Shown: positions 7,612 through 17,197, numbered from the stretch's first letter. The stretch: DNA of 64,000 nucleotides from Exiguobacterium sp. s124 (GCF_018617485.1 NZ_JACSKH010000003.1:62001-126000); one strand, 5' to 3'. Numbers and translations: made by a program. Notes: a model not told the origin generated them from the sequence alone.

Positions 7612-8862
7612 ATGTTGAATGAAGTCGAATCAATTCGGACACATCGCTCGATGACTCAAAAACTTAAAACACTTCTCCCTTTTCTAGGTCCAGCTTTTGT
7701 CGCTTCGGTCGCATACATCGACCCCGGAAACTATGCAACTAACATTGCAGCAGGTTCTCAATTTGGTTATTTACTCTTATGGGTCATTTTAATCGCAAAC
7801 TTGATGGCCGGATTAATTCAAACGCTGTCTGCCAAAATTGGAATCGCGACCGGGAAAAACTTACCTGAAATTTGTCGTGACCGTTTCTCTAAGAAGACCG
7901 CTATCTTTTTATGGATTCAAGCCGAATTGATGATTATGGCCACTGATTTGGCAGAATTTGTTGGTGCGGCACTCGGGATCTACCTCGTGTTTGATGTGAC
8001 GCTCATTCAAGCAGCACTTCTTGCCGCTGCCGGTTCTTTTGCCATTTTAGAAGTACAAAGACGTGGCTATCGACCACTTGAAACGCTTGTGACCGGGATG
8101 CTACTCGTCGTTGCTCTCGCGTTTGCCATTCAAACGTTTAGTGCCCAACCCGAAGTGAAGCCTCTTTTATCAGGTCTCCTCATTCCTCGTTTTGACGGGA
8201 CAGAGAGTATTTTACTAGCTGCCGGGATCTTAGGTGCAACGGTCATGCCGCACGCTATTTATTTGCACTCCGCTTTGACACAACGACGAATCAAGGGAAA
8301 AGATGTGGTAGCACGAAAGCGTATCATGAAATTTGAACGAATTGATGTGACAATCGCAATGGTCCTCGCTGGCGCAATCAATGCCAGTATGTTGATTATC
8401 GCAGCCGCCGTCTTTTATAAGAATGGGATGATCGTAAACGATTTAGAAATCGCTCACCAGCAGTTTGACTCTTTTTTAGGCTCACCAATTGCCATGCTAT
8501 TTGGCATCGGCTTAATGGTTGCCGGATTATCAAGTGCATCCGTGGGGACATTGGCCGGAGATGTCGTCATGCAAGGGTATATTCAAAAGCATATTCCGAT
8601 TTATGTACGTCGTGTAATTACGATGGCCCCGCCACTCTTACTCATCCTGTCCGGTGTCAACTTGTCAAACGCTCTCGTTTGGAGTCAAGTTGTTCTTTCT
8701 TTCGGTATTTCATTCGCCCTCATTCCTCTGCTTCTCTTTACGAGCAATAAAGAGTTAATGGGTGGGCTCGTGAATCATCGCTTTACGACATGGATTGGAT
8801 GGGGCATCACAGCGATTGTCATCGCATTAAATCTATTTTTGATTGTCCAAACCTTTATCTAA
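7612..8862 (+). CDS. mntH: Nramp-family divalent metal (Mn2+) transporter
   Basis: A 416-aa integral membrane protein with about 11 transmembrane helices. It has both Nramp signatures: the metal-binding helix 1 motif YIDPGNYATN and the helix 6 motif MPHAIYLHSAL. MntH imports Mn2+ (and Fe2+) with protons. Length is normal. It is a single-gene unit, and the palindrome over its 5' leader suggests repression by manganese through MntR. Ribosome site AGAAGGAT. Confidence 0.95.
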   Translation: MLNEVESIRTHRSMTQKLKTLLPFLGPAFVASVAYIDPGNYATNIAAGSQFGYLLLWVILIANLMAGLIQTLSAKIGIATGKNLPEICRDRFSKKTAIFLWIQAELMIMATDLAEFVGAALGIYLVFDVTLIQAALLAAAGSFAILEVQRRGYRPLETLVTGMLLVVALAFAIQTFSAQPEVKPLLSGLLIPRFDGTESILLAAGILGATVMPHAIYLHSALTQRRIKGKDVVARKRIMKFERIDVTIAMVLAGAINASMLIIAAAVFYKNGMIVNDLEIAHQQFDSFLGSPIAMLFGIGLMVAGLSSASVGTLAGDVVMQGYIQKHIPIYVRRVITMAPPLLLILSGVNLSNALVWSQVVLSFGISFALIPLLLFTSNKELMGGLVNHRFTTWIGWGITAIVIALNLFLIVQTFI

Positions 8863-8875
8863 TCTCTGAATCTAT

Positions 8876-8912
8876 AAAACAAGCGCAGGCCACATCGGCC
8901 TGCGCTTGTTTT
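8876..8912. terminator. Bidirectional terminator between mntH and pflA
   Basis: A perfect 16-bp stem (8876-8891 with 8897-8912), GC-rich in the centre and A/T-rich at the ends, serves both convergent genes. It overlaps the pflA stop codon. Confidence 0.9.
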
Positions 8913-9627
8913 ATACGGTTCCCTGCAAAATCCCTTCCGCCCATTCGACTTCATCGGATGTCGGAGGCTTCGTACCTTTGAGCGGATAATCCAGTCCGAG
9001 CGCCTCCCATTTATAGACGCCCATCTCATGGTACGGCAAAATCTCGACTTTCTCGACATGGTCTAGCTTTTGAATGAACGCCGCAGTACGACGAAGCGCA
9101 CCTTCTTCAAGCGTCCATCCAGGTACAAGGACGTGGCGAATCCACATTTTCGTTCCGCGCTCGGAAAGGTGTTCGGCAAGCGCGAGCGTGTTGGCATTGC
9201 TACGTCCCGTCAATTTTTTACACATGTCATCGTCGATATGTTTGATATCGAGTAAGACGAGATCAGTGTGATCTAAAATGGCATCTAAATTAGGAGGACG
9301 GAGTGCACCGGACGTATCAAGCGTCGTGTGAAGCCCATGCTTTTTCGCTTCGCGTAATAGCGCCTCTAGAAATTCTGGCTGGGCAAGTGGGTCACCACCT
9401 GAAATGGTGATACCGCCATTGGATGCTTCCATGAACGGACGGTAGCTGAGCGCCTCTTGAATAACGTCTTCAGCCGAACGGTGATTATTCTTTTTGAAAT
9501 CCCACGTGTCCGCGTTATGGCAATAGAGGCAACGTAACGCACAACCTTGTAAAAAGACGATGAAGCGAATACCAGGGCCGTCAACTGTTCCGAATGATTC
9601 GACCGAATGTACATATCCCATTGTCAT
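8911..9627 (-). CDS. pflA: Pyruvate formate-lyase activating enzyme (radical SAM)
   Basis: A 238-aa radical-SAM enzyme. The N-terminus SVESFGTVDGPGIRFIVFLQ leads into the 4Fe-4S motif CALRCLYCHN, followed by the glycine-rich SAM-binding GGITISGGDPLAQ. It installs the glycyl radical on PflB under anoxic conditions. It is downstream of pflB in the usual order, with a hairpin in the 56-bp gap, so it is probably made in smaller amounts than PflB. Ribosome site AGGAGGT. Confidence 0.95.
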   Translation of the reverse strand: MTMGYVHSVESFGTVDGPGIRFIVFLQGCALRCLYCHNADTWDFKKNNHRSAEDVIQEALSYRPFMEASNGGITISGGDPLAQPEFLEALLREAKKHGLHTTLDTSGALRPPNLDAILDHTDLVLLDIKHIDDDMCKKLTGRSNANTLALAEHLSERGTKMWIRHVLVPGWTLEEGALRRTAAFIQKLDHVEKVEILPYHEMGVYKWEALGLDYPLKGTKPPTSDEVEWAEGILQGTV

Positions 9628-9650
9628 CGAAATGACCTCCTAACGAATGA

Positions 9651-9672
9651 GCGGCCCTCCGTGGAAGGCCGC
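9651..9672 (-). terminator. Intercistronic hairpin in pflB-pflA
   Basis: GCGGCC (9651) pairs with GGCCGC (ending 9672), with a further partly paired stem. It has no long T run, so it more likely tunes read-through or protects the pflB transcript than ends the operon. Confidence 0.55.
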
Positions 9673-9683
9673 TAAGCCTTTAC

Positions 9684-11930
9684 TTACAACGAACCGTGGA
9701 ACGTACGGTTGATGACGTCGATCTGTTGCTCACGTGTCAACTTGATGAAGTTGACCGCATATCCTGATACGCGGATTGTGAGTTGTGGATACTCTTCTGG
9801 ATGTTCCATTGCGTCTAGAAGCGTCTCGCGGTTAAAGACGTTGACGTTCAAGTGATGTCCTTTGTGTTCTCCGCTCATATACCCATCGAGAAGTGCCGCC
9901 AAGTTAAGTTCGCGTGCGATTTCTTCTTTTCCGAGTGCTTTCGGTACGATTGAGAACGTGTATGAGATTCCATCTTGCGCGTGTTCAAATGGAAGTTTCG
10001 CAACAGATGAGAGCGATGCAGCCGCACCTTTCGTATCCCGTCCATGCATCGGGTTTGCACCTGGAGCGAACGGTTCACCGGCACGGCGACCGTCTGGCGT
10101 GTTCCCTGTTTTCTTCCCGTAAACGACGTTTGATGTGATGGTGAGGACCGATTGTGTGTGAAGCGCGTCACGGTATGTTTTATGCTTCCGTACTTTTTCC
10201 ATAAACGATTCGACGAGTTCGACGGCGATTGAGTCGACGCGATCATCATTGTTTCCGAATTTCGGGAAGTCGCCTTCCGTTTCGAAGTCGACAATGATGC
10301 CTTCTTCGTTTCGGATCGGTTTGACGTTTGCGTATTTGATTGCTGAGAGACTATCAGCCGTTACCGAGAGACCCGCAATCCCACAAGCCATCGTCCGCAA
10401 GATTTCTGGATCGTGAAGCGCCATTTCGATTCGTTCGTACGCATATTTGTCATGCATGAAGTGAATGACGTTGAGTGTGTTGACGTATAGCTCTGCCAAC
10501 CAGTCGAGTGTACGGTCAAAGTCGGCATATACTTTTTCGTACGTGAGCACATCCTCTGTGTTCATTTCCCAAGACGGAGCGATTTGAGCGCCACTCTTCT
10601 CATCTCGTCCACCGTTCATGCTATAAAGAAGGGCTTTTGCCATGTTTGCGCGCGCACCGAAGAACTGCATCTGTTTCCCGATCTTCATCGGTGACACACA
10701 ACATGCGATCCCGTAGTCGTCACCGAATTGCGGCATCATCAAGTCATCGTTCTCATATTGAATCGCTGAAGTTTCAATCGACATTTTCGCACAGTATTGT
10801 TTGAAGCCTTCTGGAAGCTTCGTCGACCAGAGAACCGTCAAGTTCGGCTCTGGAGCAGGACCGAGGTTCGTGAGTGAATGCAAGAATCGGAACGAGCTCT
10901 TCGTGACGTTCGAGCGACCATCTTCACTCATCCCACCGATTGACTCCGTTACCCAAGTCGGGTCACCTGAGAACAATTCGTTATAGTCCGGTGTCCGTAA
11001 GAATTTGACGATTCGAAGCTTCATGATGAAGTGATCGACGATTTCCTGAACGTCTGACTCTGTTAAACGACCAGCTTCAAGGTCACGTTCAGCGTACACA
11101 TCAAGGAATGTTGAGACGCGTCCAAGTGACATCGCAGCACCGTTTTGTTCTTTAATCGCAGCAAGGTATGCCAAGTACACCCATTGATACGCTTCTTGCG
11201 TGTTTTCCGCAGGACGACCGAGGTCAAATCCATAAGCGTCCCCGAGTTGTTTAAGTTCTTGGAGGGCACGAAGTTGTTCATTCAGTTCTTCGCGATCGCG
11301 AATATCCGACTCGGATAAGAACCCACCGCGTTTCGCCAAATCTTTTTTGCGTTCTGCCATCAAGAAGTCAATTCCGTAGAGGGCGACGCGACGATAGTCA
11401 CCGATGATGCGTCCACGACCGTAAGCATCGGGAAGACCTGTGATGATTCCTGATTTACGAGCTGCTCGCATTTCCGGCGTATAGGCATCAAAGACACCTT
11501 GGTTATGTGTTTTGCGAATCTCTGAGTAAATTTTTGTAATTTCTTCATCTGGTTCGAAACCATATGATTCGAGTGCGGCATCGACCATGCGAATACCGCC
11601 ATTCGGGTGAATCGAACGTTTGAACGGCTCATCCGTCTGAACGCCAACGACTTTTTCTAACTCTTTGTTTAAGTAACCTGGTCCATGCGACACGATTGTC
11701 GACGGTGTGTGTTGATCGACGTCCCAAACGCCGCCGCGCTCACGCTCTTCTTTTGTCAGTTCCATCACACGGTTCCAAAGAACGTTTGTCGCTTCTGTCG
11801 GACCTGCCAAGAACGTATCGTTCCCTGTGTATTCATGACGGTTCAAACGGATAAACTCACTGACATTTACTTCATTCGTCCACTGACCAGGCACAAAACC
11901 TGACCATGCGGATTTGATTTCAGTTGCCAT
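9684..11930 (-). CDS. pflB: Formate C-acetyltransferase (pyruvate formate-lyase)
   Basis: A 748-aa glycyl-radical enzyme that converts pyruvate and CoA to acetyl-CoA and formate in fermentation. The active-site Cys pair is in GIACCVSP and the glycyl-radical loop RVSGYAVNF lies close to the C-terminus. Length is normal. The upstream 360 bp carries an Fnr-like site about 63 bp before the likely start, consistent with anaerobic induction. Formate produced here can feed the formate-tetrahydrofolate ligase (40.0 kb). Ribosome site GAGGAG. Confidence 0.97.
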   Translation of the reverse strand: MATEIKSAWSGFVPGQWTNEVNVSEFIRLNRHEYTGNDTFLAGPTEATNVLWNRVMELTKEERERGGVWDVDQHTPSTIVSHGPGYLNKELEKVVGVQTDEPFKRSIHPNGGIRMVDAALESYGFEPDEEITKIYSEIRKTHNQGVFDAYTPEMRAARKSGIITGLPDAYGRGRIIGDYRRVALYGIDFLMAERKKDLAKRGGFLSESDIRDREELNEQLRALQELKQLGDAYGFDLGRPAENTQEAYQWVYLAYLAAIKEQNGAAMSLGRVSTFLDVYAERDLEAGRLTESDVQEIVDHFIMKLRIVKFLRTPDYNELFSGDPTWVTESIGGMSEDGRSNVTKSSFRFLHSLTNLGPAPEPNLTVLWSTKLPEGFKQYCAKMSIETSAIQYENDDLMMPQFGDDYGIACCVSPMKIGKQMQFFGARANMAKALLYSMNGGRDEKSGAQIAPSWEMNTEDVLTYEKVYADFDRTLDWLAELYVNTLNVIHFMHDKYAYERIEMALHDPEILRTMACGIAGLSVTADSLSAIKYANVKPIRNEEGIIVDFETEGDFPKFGNNDDRVDSIAVELVESFMEKVRKHKTYRDALHTQSVLTITSNVVYGKKTGNTPDGRRAGEPFAPGANPMHGRDTKGAAASLSSVAKLPFEHAQDGISYTFSIVPKALGKEEIARELNLAALLDGYMSGEHKGHHLNVNVFNRETLLDAMEHPEEYPQLTIRVSGYAVNFIKLTREQQIDVINRTFHGSL

Positions 11931-12018
11931 GTTGATTCACTCCTCATTCTCGAAAGTAACTGCGTGTTATCTATACTGTGAGTGTACGTGAAAACGTGAA
12001 CAATATGTTTTACATTCT

Positions 12019-12034
12019 TGTGAAACTTGTAACA
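12019..12034. promoter_or_regulatory. Fnr-like site upstream of pflB
   Basis: TGTGAAACTTGTAACA matches TGTGA-N6-TCACA at 9 of 10 positions. Its centre is about 63 bp upstream of the predicted pflB start (near 11963), close to a class I activator position. Confidence 0.5.
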
Positions 12035-12064
12035 ATCTTATGAACGTGATGAAACAGCCGTTTT

Positions 12065-12078
12065 TGAAAGCGTTTTAC
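12065..12078. promoter_or_regulatory. Partial cre-like site
   Basis: TGAAAGCGTTTTAC agrees with the CcpA consensus core except at the last two bases. It may link pflB to carbon status, but is weak alone. Confidence 0.35.
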
Positions 12079-12193
12079 GAACTGTTACATCTACTAGTTT
12101 ATCTATTTTGAAACAGCTGATTCCCATTTGAATAGGGTTGAACGATCATCTGTACTAATTTGATTGTTCTGTGACGAACTATACAGTTTTTAG

Positions 12194-12209
12194 GGTGATA
12201 AATCTCACA
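12194..12209. promoter_or_regulatory. Fnr-like site upstream of the 140-aa gene
   Basis: GGTGATAAATCTCACA matches TGTGA-N6-TCACA at 9 of 10 positions and is almost identical to the site before the ba3 oxidase. Its centre is about 58 bp upstream of the predicted start of the 140-aa gene. Confidence 0.5.
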
Positions 12210-12224
12210 TCATTCGGTTAGAAC

Positions 12225-12253
12225 TTGAATTTTTGTGTCGTATCAGACACAAT
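12225..12253 (+). promoter_or_regulatory. Promoter with embedded inverted repeat, 140-aa gene
   Basis: TTGAAT (12225) and CACAAT (12248) are spaced by 17 bp. A perfect 7-6-7 inverted repeat, TTGTGTC/GACACAA (12233-12252), fills the spacer and overlaps the -10, a position typical of a repressor operator. Confidence 0.55.
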
Positions 12254-12291
12254 GAAGGCAGAACATTGCATAAGAGGAAGGGGTTCTACTC

Positions 12292-12714
12292 ATGACGTAT
12301 GAACCATTAACAACAAGCCACGCCTTTCAAGTCGGCGATCGCATCTCACTGAAAGTTGACGAAGCTGGTGAAAAGCGTGACGGATTTATCACAGAATTTG
12401 AAGACGGAGGGTTTTGGATTCGCTTTGACGATGACATCGAGAATGAAGATTTTATCGATTACCGCGACCAGTTACTTGCCGTACTTTTGTCGCGTCCAAT
12501 CCATGTCATCACGGTACATCCGGAACTGAAACCGTTCGAGCAAATGACGTCCGAGTTACAGTATCGCGTCTACCAAGGATTCACGATTGAGAAAGTTGAA
12601 TTGACAGCAGAAGGTGCAGACGCCCACATCAAACTCATCGAAGACGGTCAGACGTTCACACAGACGTTACGTTCTTCAATGGAAGATGGTCAGGAGCATG
12701 TTCGCTATATTTGA
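12292..12714 (+). CDS. Hypothetical protein, 140 aa
   Basis: I do not recognise this family. The protein is acidic and soluble with no signal peptide. The N-terminal 55 residues (FQVGDRISLKVDEAGEKRDG, ending in DDDIENEDFIDYRDQ) look like a small beta-barrel. The rest is mixed alpha/beta. It has a good AGAGGAAGGGG ribosome site, its own promoter with an Fnr-like site and an inverted repeat, and a terminator right after the stop, so it is probably a real, separately regulated gene. Confidence 0.75.
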   Translation: MTYEPLTTSHAFQVGDRISLKVDEAGEKRDGFITEFEDGGFWIRFDDDIENEDFIDYRDQLLAVLLSRPIHVITVHPELKPFEQMTSELQYRVYQGFTIEKVELTAEGADAHIKLIEDGQTFTQTLRSSMEDGQEHVRYI

Positions 12715-12717
12715 CGA

Positions 12718-12745
12718 GGGAGCGCTTTCGCTTCCTTTGTTTTTG
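12718..12745 (+). terminator. Terminator after the 140-aa gene
   Basis: GGGAGCG pairs with CGCTTCC (one G-T pair) over a CTTT loop, followed by TTTGTTTTT. Confidence 0.75.
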
Positions 12746-12767
12746 CCTAAAGATAAGGAGACCTATT

Positions 12768-13934
12768 ATGAATTTTACAAAACCTTTTATTAACGAAACG
12801 TGGGAACGGATGGGCTTTAACGAGCCGATGCCGGTCCAAAAAGAAGCGTTCCCCCTACTATTAGATGGAAAAGATGTGACAATCGAAGCACCTACCGGGA
12901 CGGGTAAAACGCTCGCCTACCTGCTTCCAGCGATTGAAAAGATTGACCCATCGAACGAACGGATCCAAGTCGTCATCGTCGCCCCGACTCGTGAACTTGT
13001 CATGCAGATTCAACAAGTCGCACAGCGCTTCACTGAAAAAGGTGATGTCCGTATCGGTTCATTCATCGGTGGCGTCGAATTGAAACGCCAAATCGACCGA
13101 ATCAAGAAAAAGCCTCATTTGATTGTCGGGACACCGGGACGTCTCGTTGAATTGATCGACAAGAAAAAACTGAAACTCCATGAGACGCATACCGTCATTT
13201 TAGACGAAGCCGATCAAATCATCGACAGCGGTTTAACAGAGGCAGCGGAACGTATCATCAAGCATACTTCGCACGAACGTCAGCTTGCGCTCGTCTCGGC
13301 AACACTCACCGATTCACTTAAAGAATGGTCGGCACCATTCATGGACGAACCAGCACACATCAAAATCGAGCGTGCTGTCAGCGATCAAGTGACATACGGC
13401 TATATGTTGACGACGCGTCGGTACAAACCAGAACTCTTACGCCGTCTTTCGCACGTCGATGGCGTGAAAGCACTCGCGTTCATCAATAACCGCTCGTTCT
13501 TACCACCACTTCGTGGAGAGCTTCAGAAGTTGAAAGTGAACTATCGCATGCTTGACAGCTTGAAAGGAAAACGCGAACGCGTCGAGACACTCCGTGAATT
13601 CCGTAAAGGCGAATACCCGCTCCTCATCACGACAGGTCTCGCGGCGCGCGGTCTCGATATCGAAGATGTGACACATGTCGTCCATTTCGACTTACCGGAA
13701 TCCATCGATGACTTCATCCACCGTTCAGGCCGTACGGCTCGCGGTAATGCAGGCGGAACGGTCCTCTCCCTCGTGACGACAGACGATTTGCCACACTTGA
13801 AATCATTCGCACGTCAACTCGGTGTCGAGTTGAAAGAACTCGAGATTTATCGTGGCGATGTGATTGAGAAACGAATCGAGGAGAAGCCTCCTGTCGTCAA
13901 ACGTCCTGCGAACAAGCGAGGACCGCGCCGATGA
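12768..13934 (+). CDS. DEAD-box RNA helicase (YfmL-like)
   Basis: A 388-aa helicase with motif I APTGTGKT, Ia PTRELV, Ib GTPGRL, II DEAD, III SAT, and C-terminal motifs ARGLDIEDVTHVVHFD and HRSGRTARG. The front end (WERMGFNEPMPVQKEAF) holds the Q motif. There is only a short basic tail and no RNA-binding appendix, like Bacillus YfmL, which is linked to ribosome assembly and cold growth. I start it at the ATG behind AAGGAG rather than at 12711, which has no ribosome site. Its stop overlaps the next gene by four bases. Confidence 0.92.
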   Translation: MNFTKPFINETWERMGFNEPMPVQKEAFPLLLDGKDVTIEAPTGTGKTLAYLLPAIEKIDPSNERIQVVIVAPTRELVMQIQQVAQRFTEKGDVRIGSFIGGVELKRQIDRIKKKPHLIVGTPGRLVELIDKKKLKLHETHTVILDEADQIIDSGLTEAAERIIKHTSHERQLALVSATLTDSLKEWSAPFMDEPAHIKIERAVSDQVTYGYMLTTRRYKPELLRRLSHVDGVKALAFINNRSFLPPLRGELQKLKVNYRMLDSLKGKRERVETLREFRKGEYPLLITTGLAARGLDIEDVTHVVHFDLPESIDDFIHRSGRTARGNAGGTVLSLVTTDDLPHLKSFARQLGVELKELEIYRGDVIEKRIEEKPPVVKRPANKRGPRR

Positions 13935-14575
13935 AAAAAGACCGGAAAGTAATTCCCTTCCCTTTGCTCGTCGAAGAGTCCGAATTGCTTGCCGAACTGA
14001 AAAAGTTGTATGAGCAAGCGGCTCTCGCGCGAAGCACGCAATGGACAAATTATATTCAAGAGATTGCATCGGAAGGGACATGGCATTTAAAAGATGCCGA
14101 GCTCTTCCGCGACCTCTTCATCGATTGGGCCGTCTTCTTTGAGACGGACGAGGAGGGGATGACGCCACATGGTCGCTACTTGGCCGACCATAAAAGCGAT
14201 ATGTCACCTGCCCTATATCACGCACTTCGTGGACTTGCCGTCCCGCGTTGCAGCATCTTTGAAGTGACGGAAGACGGTCAGTTGAAAGACTGGGAGTCGA
14301 AAGAGACGTACGCTGTCCAGTTACCGGAAGAACGTGAGACTGGTGACCTCGTCCTCGGGAAGTTACTCGATATCCGAGGCAGTTGGCGCTTCGGCTCGGC
14401 GTTTCTCGCCTTACCTGCGAAAATGTCTGGAAACGTGTCCGATCTTTATATCGACTTTACGGATGAAGTCGGTCCCGGTGCCTTTTTGGAGCAGTTCCCG
14501 GAGTTTTGTGCGGAACTGATCGACTTGTTGCTGGATTTAGAAGAAGGCGTCATCATACCGAAACCATCAAAATAA
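13931..14575 (+). CDS. Hypothetical protein, 214 aa, coupled to helicase
   Basis: Not recognised. The protein is acidic, mostly helical at both ends, soluble and without a signal. The N-terminus is basic (MKKDRKVIPFPLLVEE). The middle (LYHALRGLAVPRCSIFEVTE, later LVLGKLLDIRGSWRFGSAFL) reads as a beta-rich core, and the C-terminus is a run of Leu-rich helix. The ATG overlaps the helicase stop, so the two are translated together, which suggests a role near RNA or ribosome metabolism. That is inference only. Confidence 0.75.
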   Translation: MKKDRKVIPFPLLVEESELLAELKKLYEQAALARSTQWTNYIQEIASEGTWHLKDAELFRDLFIDWAVFFETDEEGMTPHGRYLADHKSDMSPALYHALRGLAVPRCSIFEVTEDGQLKDWESKETYAVQLPEERETGDLVLGKLLDIRGSWRFGSAFLALPAKMSGNVSDLYIDFTDEVGPGAFLEQFPEFCAELIDLLLDLEEGVIIPKPSK

Positions 14576-14605
14576 GCAAAGGGCCGCGGCCCTTTGCTTA
14601 TTTTT
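14571..14605. terminator. Bidirectional terminator
   Basis: A perfect 15-bp stem (14571-14585 with 14588-14602), followed by TTT on the plus strand and A/T-rich sequence on the other, lies between convergent genes. Confidence 0.88.
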
Positions 14606-15704
14606 GTCTAACGTATACATCAACCTGATCGAGCATCGCTTGCGCTTCCTCGTTTTCAGGCGTGACCGATGCACTCGAGATTTGTTTCCCATCCTCGTAT
14701 ACATCAATGACGACACCGTCTTTCGCTTGACGCGTTTGGTACAGACGACCGTTTGCATAGAAGGCGTGATCCACCGAGTCGAGAACGTTCCGCGTCATCT
14801 GCTCACCTGTTTTTAAATCAATGACAGTTTCTTCGCCATCCGTATTTAGTGTGAACAGTTTATTTTCGAACACTGTATAGTCCCAAAAGTCTTGATTTCC
14901 TGCCAACTGAACAACTTGTCCTGTTTCCGTATCATAAGCGAATTGGCCCGGCATCGTAATTCCACTATAATAGGTTTCTTCCCCTTCTCTAATTGTCTCA
15001 TAGGCACTGACACCGACTGGGACATAGCGTGTTTCGGACATTGATGGTGATTCACTTGTTCCATAAAAACGACTTGTTCCACTTACGTGCGTGATAAATC
15101 CATTATCCAACTTTATTTCTTTGACAGTGACGTCATCCATCGTTTGATTGAATGTCGCAAGCATCGTCGTTTCATCACCATCATAGCCTTCTCGATAAAT
15201 CAAATTTAGTTGACCATCATTTATGAACAAACCTGCCCACACACCTGTCAAGATCTCGTAAATTTGACGATCTTTTGCATCGAACTCATAAGTGGTTATC
15301 TCTTTTCCGTCTAACTGGTTAAAGATTATGAGCTCTTCATTTCTATTTTGGCCAATTCCTATGAATCCATTTTCCGTTTGAATTGATTGTGCAAACGTCA
15401 ATCCGTTCATTTGTCGGTGCATCGAGCGCTCTTCTTTGTTTAAACGTTCTCGATAACGAATTCCTTCAGCGATATAATTCAAATTCGAGGTGACTCGACT
15501 CTCCTCAGAAGTGACTTCAAACCTTTGAGCAACATCATTCTCTGCGTTATAACCAAATTCAACGACCGCGTCTTTCCAAACAGATGGATTCGAACTGATG
15601 TTTAACGACCACTTCGCTTTTGGTTCCATTGCGTCAACGGCAAATGTTCCAAGCCCTATCACAATGACCGCACCAAGTGCGACCACATTCCACATTCGCT
15701 TCAT
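14598..15704 (-). CDS. Exported, membrane-anchored protein of YtrA-type ABC operon
   Basis: A 368-aa protein with one N-terminal hydrophobic segment (VVALGAVIVIGLGTFAVDAM). The remainder is extracellular and beta-rich with repeated four-strand blocks (FIGIGQNRNEELIIFNQLDG; VFENKLFTLNTDGEETVIDL; FYANGRLYQTRQAKDGVVID) suggesting a beta-propeller. It follows the ABC permease by nine bases. Function is unknown; the context suggests an accessory of the transporter that senses or binds something at the surface. Confidence 0.75.
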   Translation of the reverse strand: MKRMWNVVALGAVIVIGLGTFAVDAMEPKAKWSLNISSNPSVWKDAVVEFGYNAENDVAQRFEVTSEESRVTSNLNYIAEGIRYRERLNKEERSMHRQMNGLTFAQSIQTENGFIGIGQNRNEELIIFNQLDGKEITTYEFDAKDRQIYEILTGVWAGLFINDGQLNLIYREGYDGDETTMLATFNQTMDDVTVKEIKLDNGFITHVSGTSRFYGTSESPSMSETRYVPVGVSAYETIREGEETYYSGITMPGQFAYDTETGQVVQLAGNQDFWDYTVFENKLFTLNTDGEETVIDLKTGEQMTRNVLDSVDHAFYANGRLYQTRQAKDGVVIDVYEDGKQISSASVTPENEEAQAMLDQVDVYVRQK

Positions 15705-15713
15705 CTTTTCACC

Positions 15714-16520
15714 TCACACATTCAATTTGCTTTGTAAAAATCTTCGACTGAGCCAAATTGTCACACTTGCCCATACGATTAACACAACACCCACATATAC
15801 GATTGTCTCATCATAAATCAATCGATTCGACAAAAGGGCATAGCCCAATATCGGAATAGTCAGTATGACCATCAAGGTAGATAAGCTAAGTACGGGTGAC
15901 CACATCGTCCGTTGCCAGAAACTCCGTTCAATCAACACAAATGTGAAAACAAATAATACGACGATGACAATAAACAATTGATGGATGACAAAGTTGACGA
16001 CTGAAGTAGGATACATCATGGCCAATATTCCGTTAATAGATAGAGCTTGATCAAATGATCCGTTTATCGGTATCATCTTCCCATCAAACCAACTTGTGAA
16101 CGCTATGTATTGTAATTTGAGGGCAATCCATTCGATGGCCAATAACCCCAACGTCATCATCAAAATTGTAGCAAACTTGGCGAAAAACAAAGTCATCCGT
16201 TTTTGCGGCATCGTGAGTAGTCGCAATATGAACGTCCCTCGTCCTTGAAAATCGCGATACCAGATCCAGGCGCTATATAACAACATCGCTGCGACCGCAA
16301 TCCCGAGTGACAAGAGATATGGTGTACCTCCAAGATAGTCTGAAAAGGACATTTGATAGTCTGCATCTCCTGTACGTCTCAACTGTTCATAAAAGTTCTT
16401 CTCATCCCATAAAAAGTACCCGAGCCACCCAAACTGAACGACAATGAGACCTGCGACCAACATCAAATATGGTTTCGTGACACGCTCGACTTCCCAACTC
16501 AATAGTTTCAATAGATTCAT
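15714..16520 (-). CDS. ABC-2-like transporter permease
   Basis: A 268-aa protein with six predicted membrane helices (for example LMLVAGLIVVQFGWLGYFL, LLSLGIAVAAMLLYSAWIW, LFIVIVVLFVFTFVLIE). The RDFQGRGTFILRLLTMPQKR segment between helices 2 and 3 is typical of the coupling region of ABC exporters related to YtrC/D. The start overlaps the ATPase stop (ATGA). The substrate is unknown; operons of this class respond to cell-wall antibiotics in Bacillus. Confidence 0.85.
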   Translation of the reverse strand: MNLLKLLSWEVERVTKPYLMLVAGLIVVQFGWLGYFLWDEKNFYEQLRRTGDADYQMSFSDYLGGTPYLLSLGIAVAAMLLYSAWIWYRDFQGRGTFILRLLTMPQKRMTLFFAKFATILMMTLGLLAIEWIALKLQYIAFTSWFDGKMIPINGSFDQALSINGILAMMYPTSVVNFVIHQLFIVIVVLFVFTFVLIERSFWQRTMWSPVLSLSTLMVILTIPILGYALLSNRLIYDETIVYVGVVLIVWASVTIWLSRRFLQSKLNV

Positions 16521-17197
16521 GCCCCGTACTCCTCTCTCATCACATCGACGATGGACTTCCCATGAATGAAACGGACATCCTCGACATCAAACTCACGGAC
16601 GATGCGTCCGTTATTCAACATGACCGCCTTGTCGATCAAGTACTCGATATCTTCAATCTCGTGTGTCGTAATGAGCACGCCACGATTCTCCATGACCTCA
16701 CTCGAAAACAGTTCGACAATCTGTTCTTTCGAAAAGACATCGATTCCTGAGAACGGTTCATCGAGTAATAAATAATCTGGGTCTTGGGCAATCCCGAGTG
16801 CGAGGTTCGCTTTGGCGAGCGTCCCTTTCGATAACTCGCTCAACTTGTCTTCCGGGAACAATTTAAAGTCTTCAACAAGGCGGGCGAATAATGTCGAATC
16901 AAATGTCGGGTAAAAGTCTTTCATGAACGCCTCACATTGCTCGATTGTGAAGTGAATCGGGAACATCGCATGGTCGGCGACGAAAGCGACACGATTCAAA
17001 TCGATTGGTTTCCCATCAATCAATACCGAACCTTTATCAAAAGGCGTCAACCCCATGATGCCTTTCAATAACGTCGATTTCCCTGTACCGTTCAGTCCGA
17101 TGAGACATGTGATTTCCCCTTTATTCGCTGTGAACGAAACGTCTTCAATGACTTGTTTTCGGCGATAGCGCTTCTTAACTCCCAACACTTCGATCAT
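16517..17197 (-). CDS. ABC transporter ATP-binding protein (YtrB-like)
   Basis: A 226-aa ATPase with Walker A GLNGTGKST, an LSKGTLAKANLALG signature region, Walker B LLLDEPFSGID and switch His in TTHEIED. The signature is LSKGT instead of LSGGQ, as is common in the YtrB/EcsA group. I place the start at ATG 17197 behind AAGGAGGG; this overlaps the end of the GntR gene by 23 bases. It partners the permease directly downstream. Confidence 0.92.
   Translation of the reverse strand: MIEVLGVKKRYRRKQVIEDVSFTANKGEITCLIGLNGTGKSTLLKGIMGLTPFDKGSVLIDGKPIDLNRVAFVADHAMFPIHFTIEQCEAFMKDFYPTFDSTLFARLVEDFKLFPEDKLSELSKGTLAKANLALGIAQDPDYLLLDEPFSGIDVFSKEQIVELFSSEVMENRGVLITTHEIEDIEYLIDKAVMLNNGRIVREFDVEDVRFIHGKSIVDVMREEYGA

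Larger units (their letters stand above)
11931..12291. promoter_or_regulatory. Divergent intergenic region pflB / 140-aa gene
   Basis: This 361-bp AT-rich gap holds regulatory sequence and no convincing ORF. It contains an Fnr-like site near pflB (12019-12034), a partial cre (12065-12078), a second Fnr-like site (12194-12209), and a promoter with an inverted repeat for the 140-aa gene (12225-12253). A minus-strand -10 candidate TATAGA (11975-11970) would serve pflB. Confidence 0.6.

Noticed and set aside
9862-11903. Long frames on the other strand and in other phases of pflB
   Set aside because: They are shadows of the conserved pflB gene with no ribosome sites or family matches.
11985-12015. 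Rex-like site near pflB
   Set aside because: A TTCAC-containing stretch has one arm only; the second arm is too different for a Rex operator.
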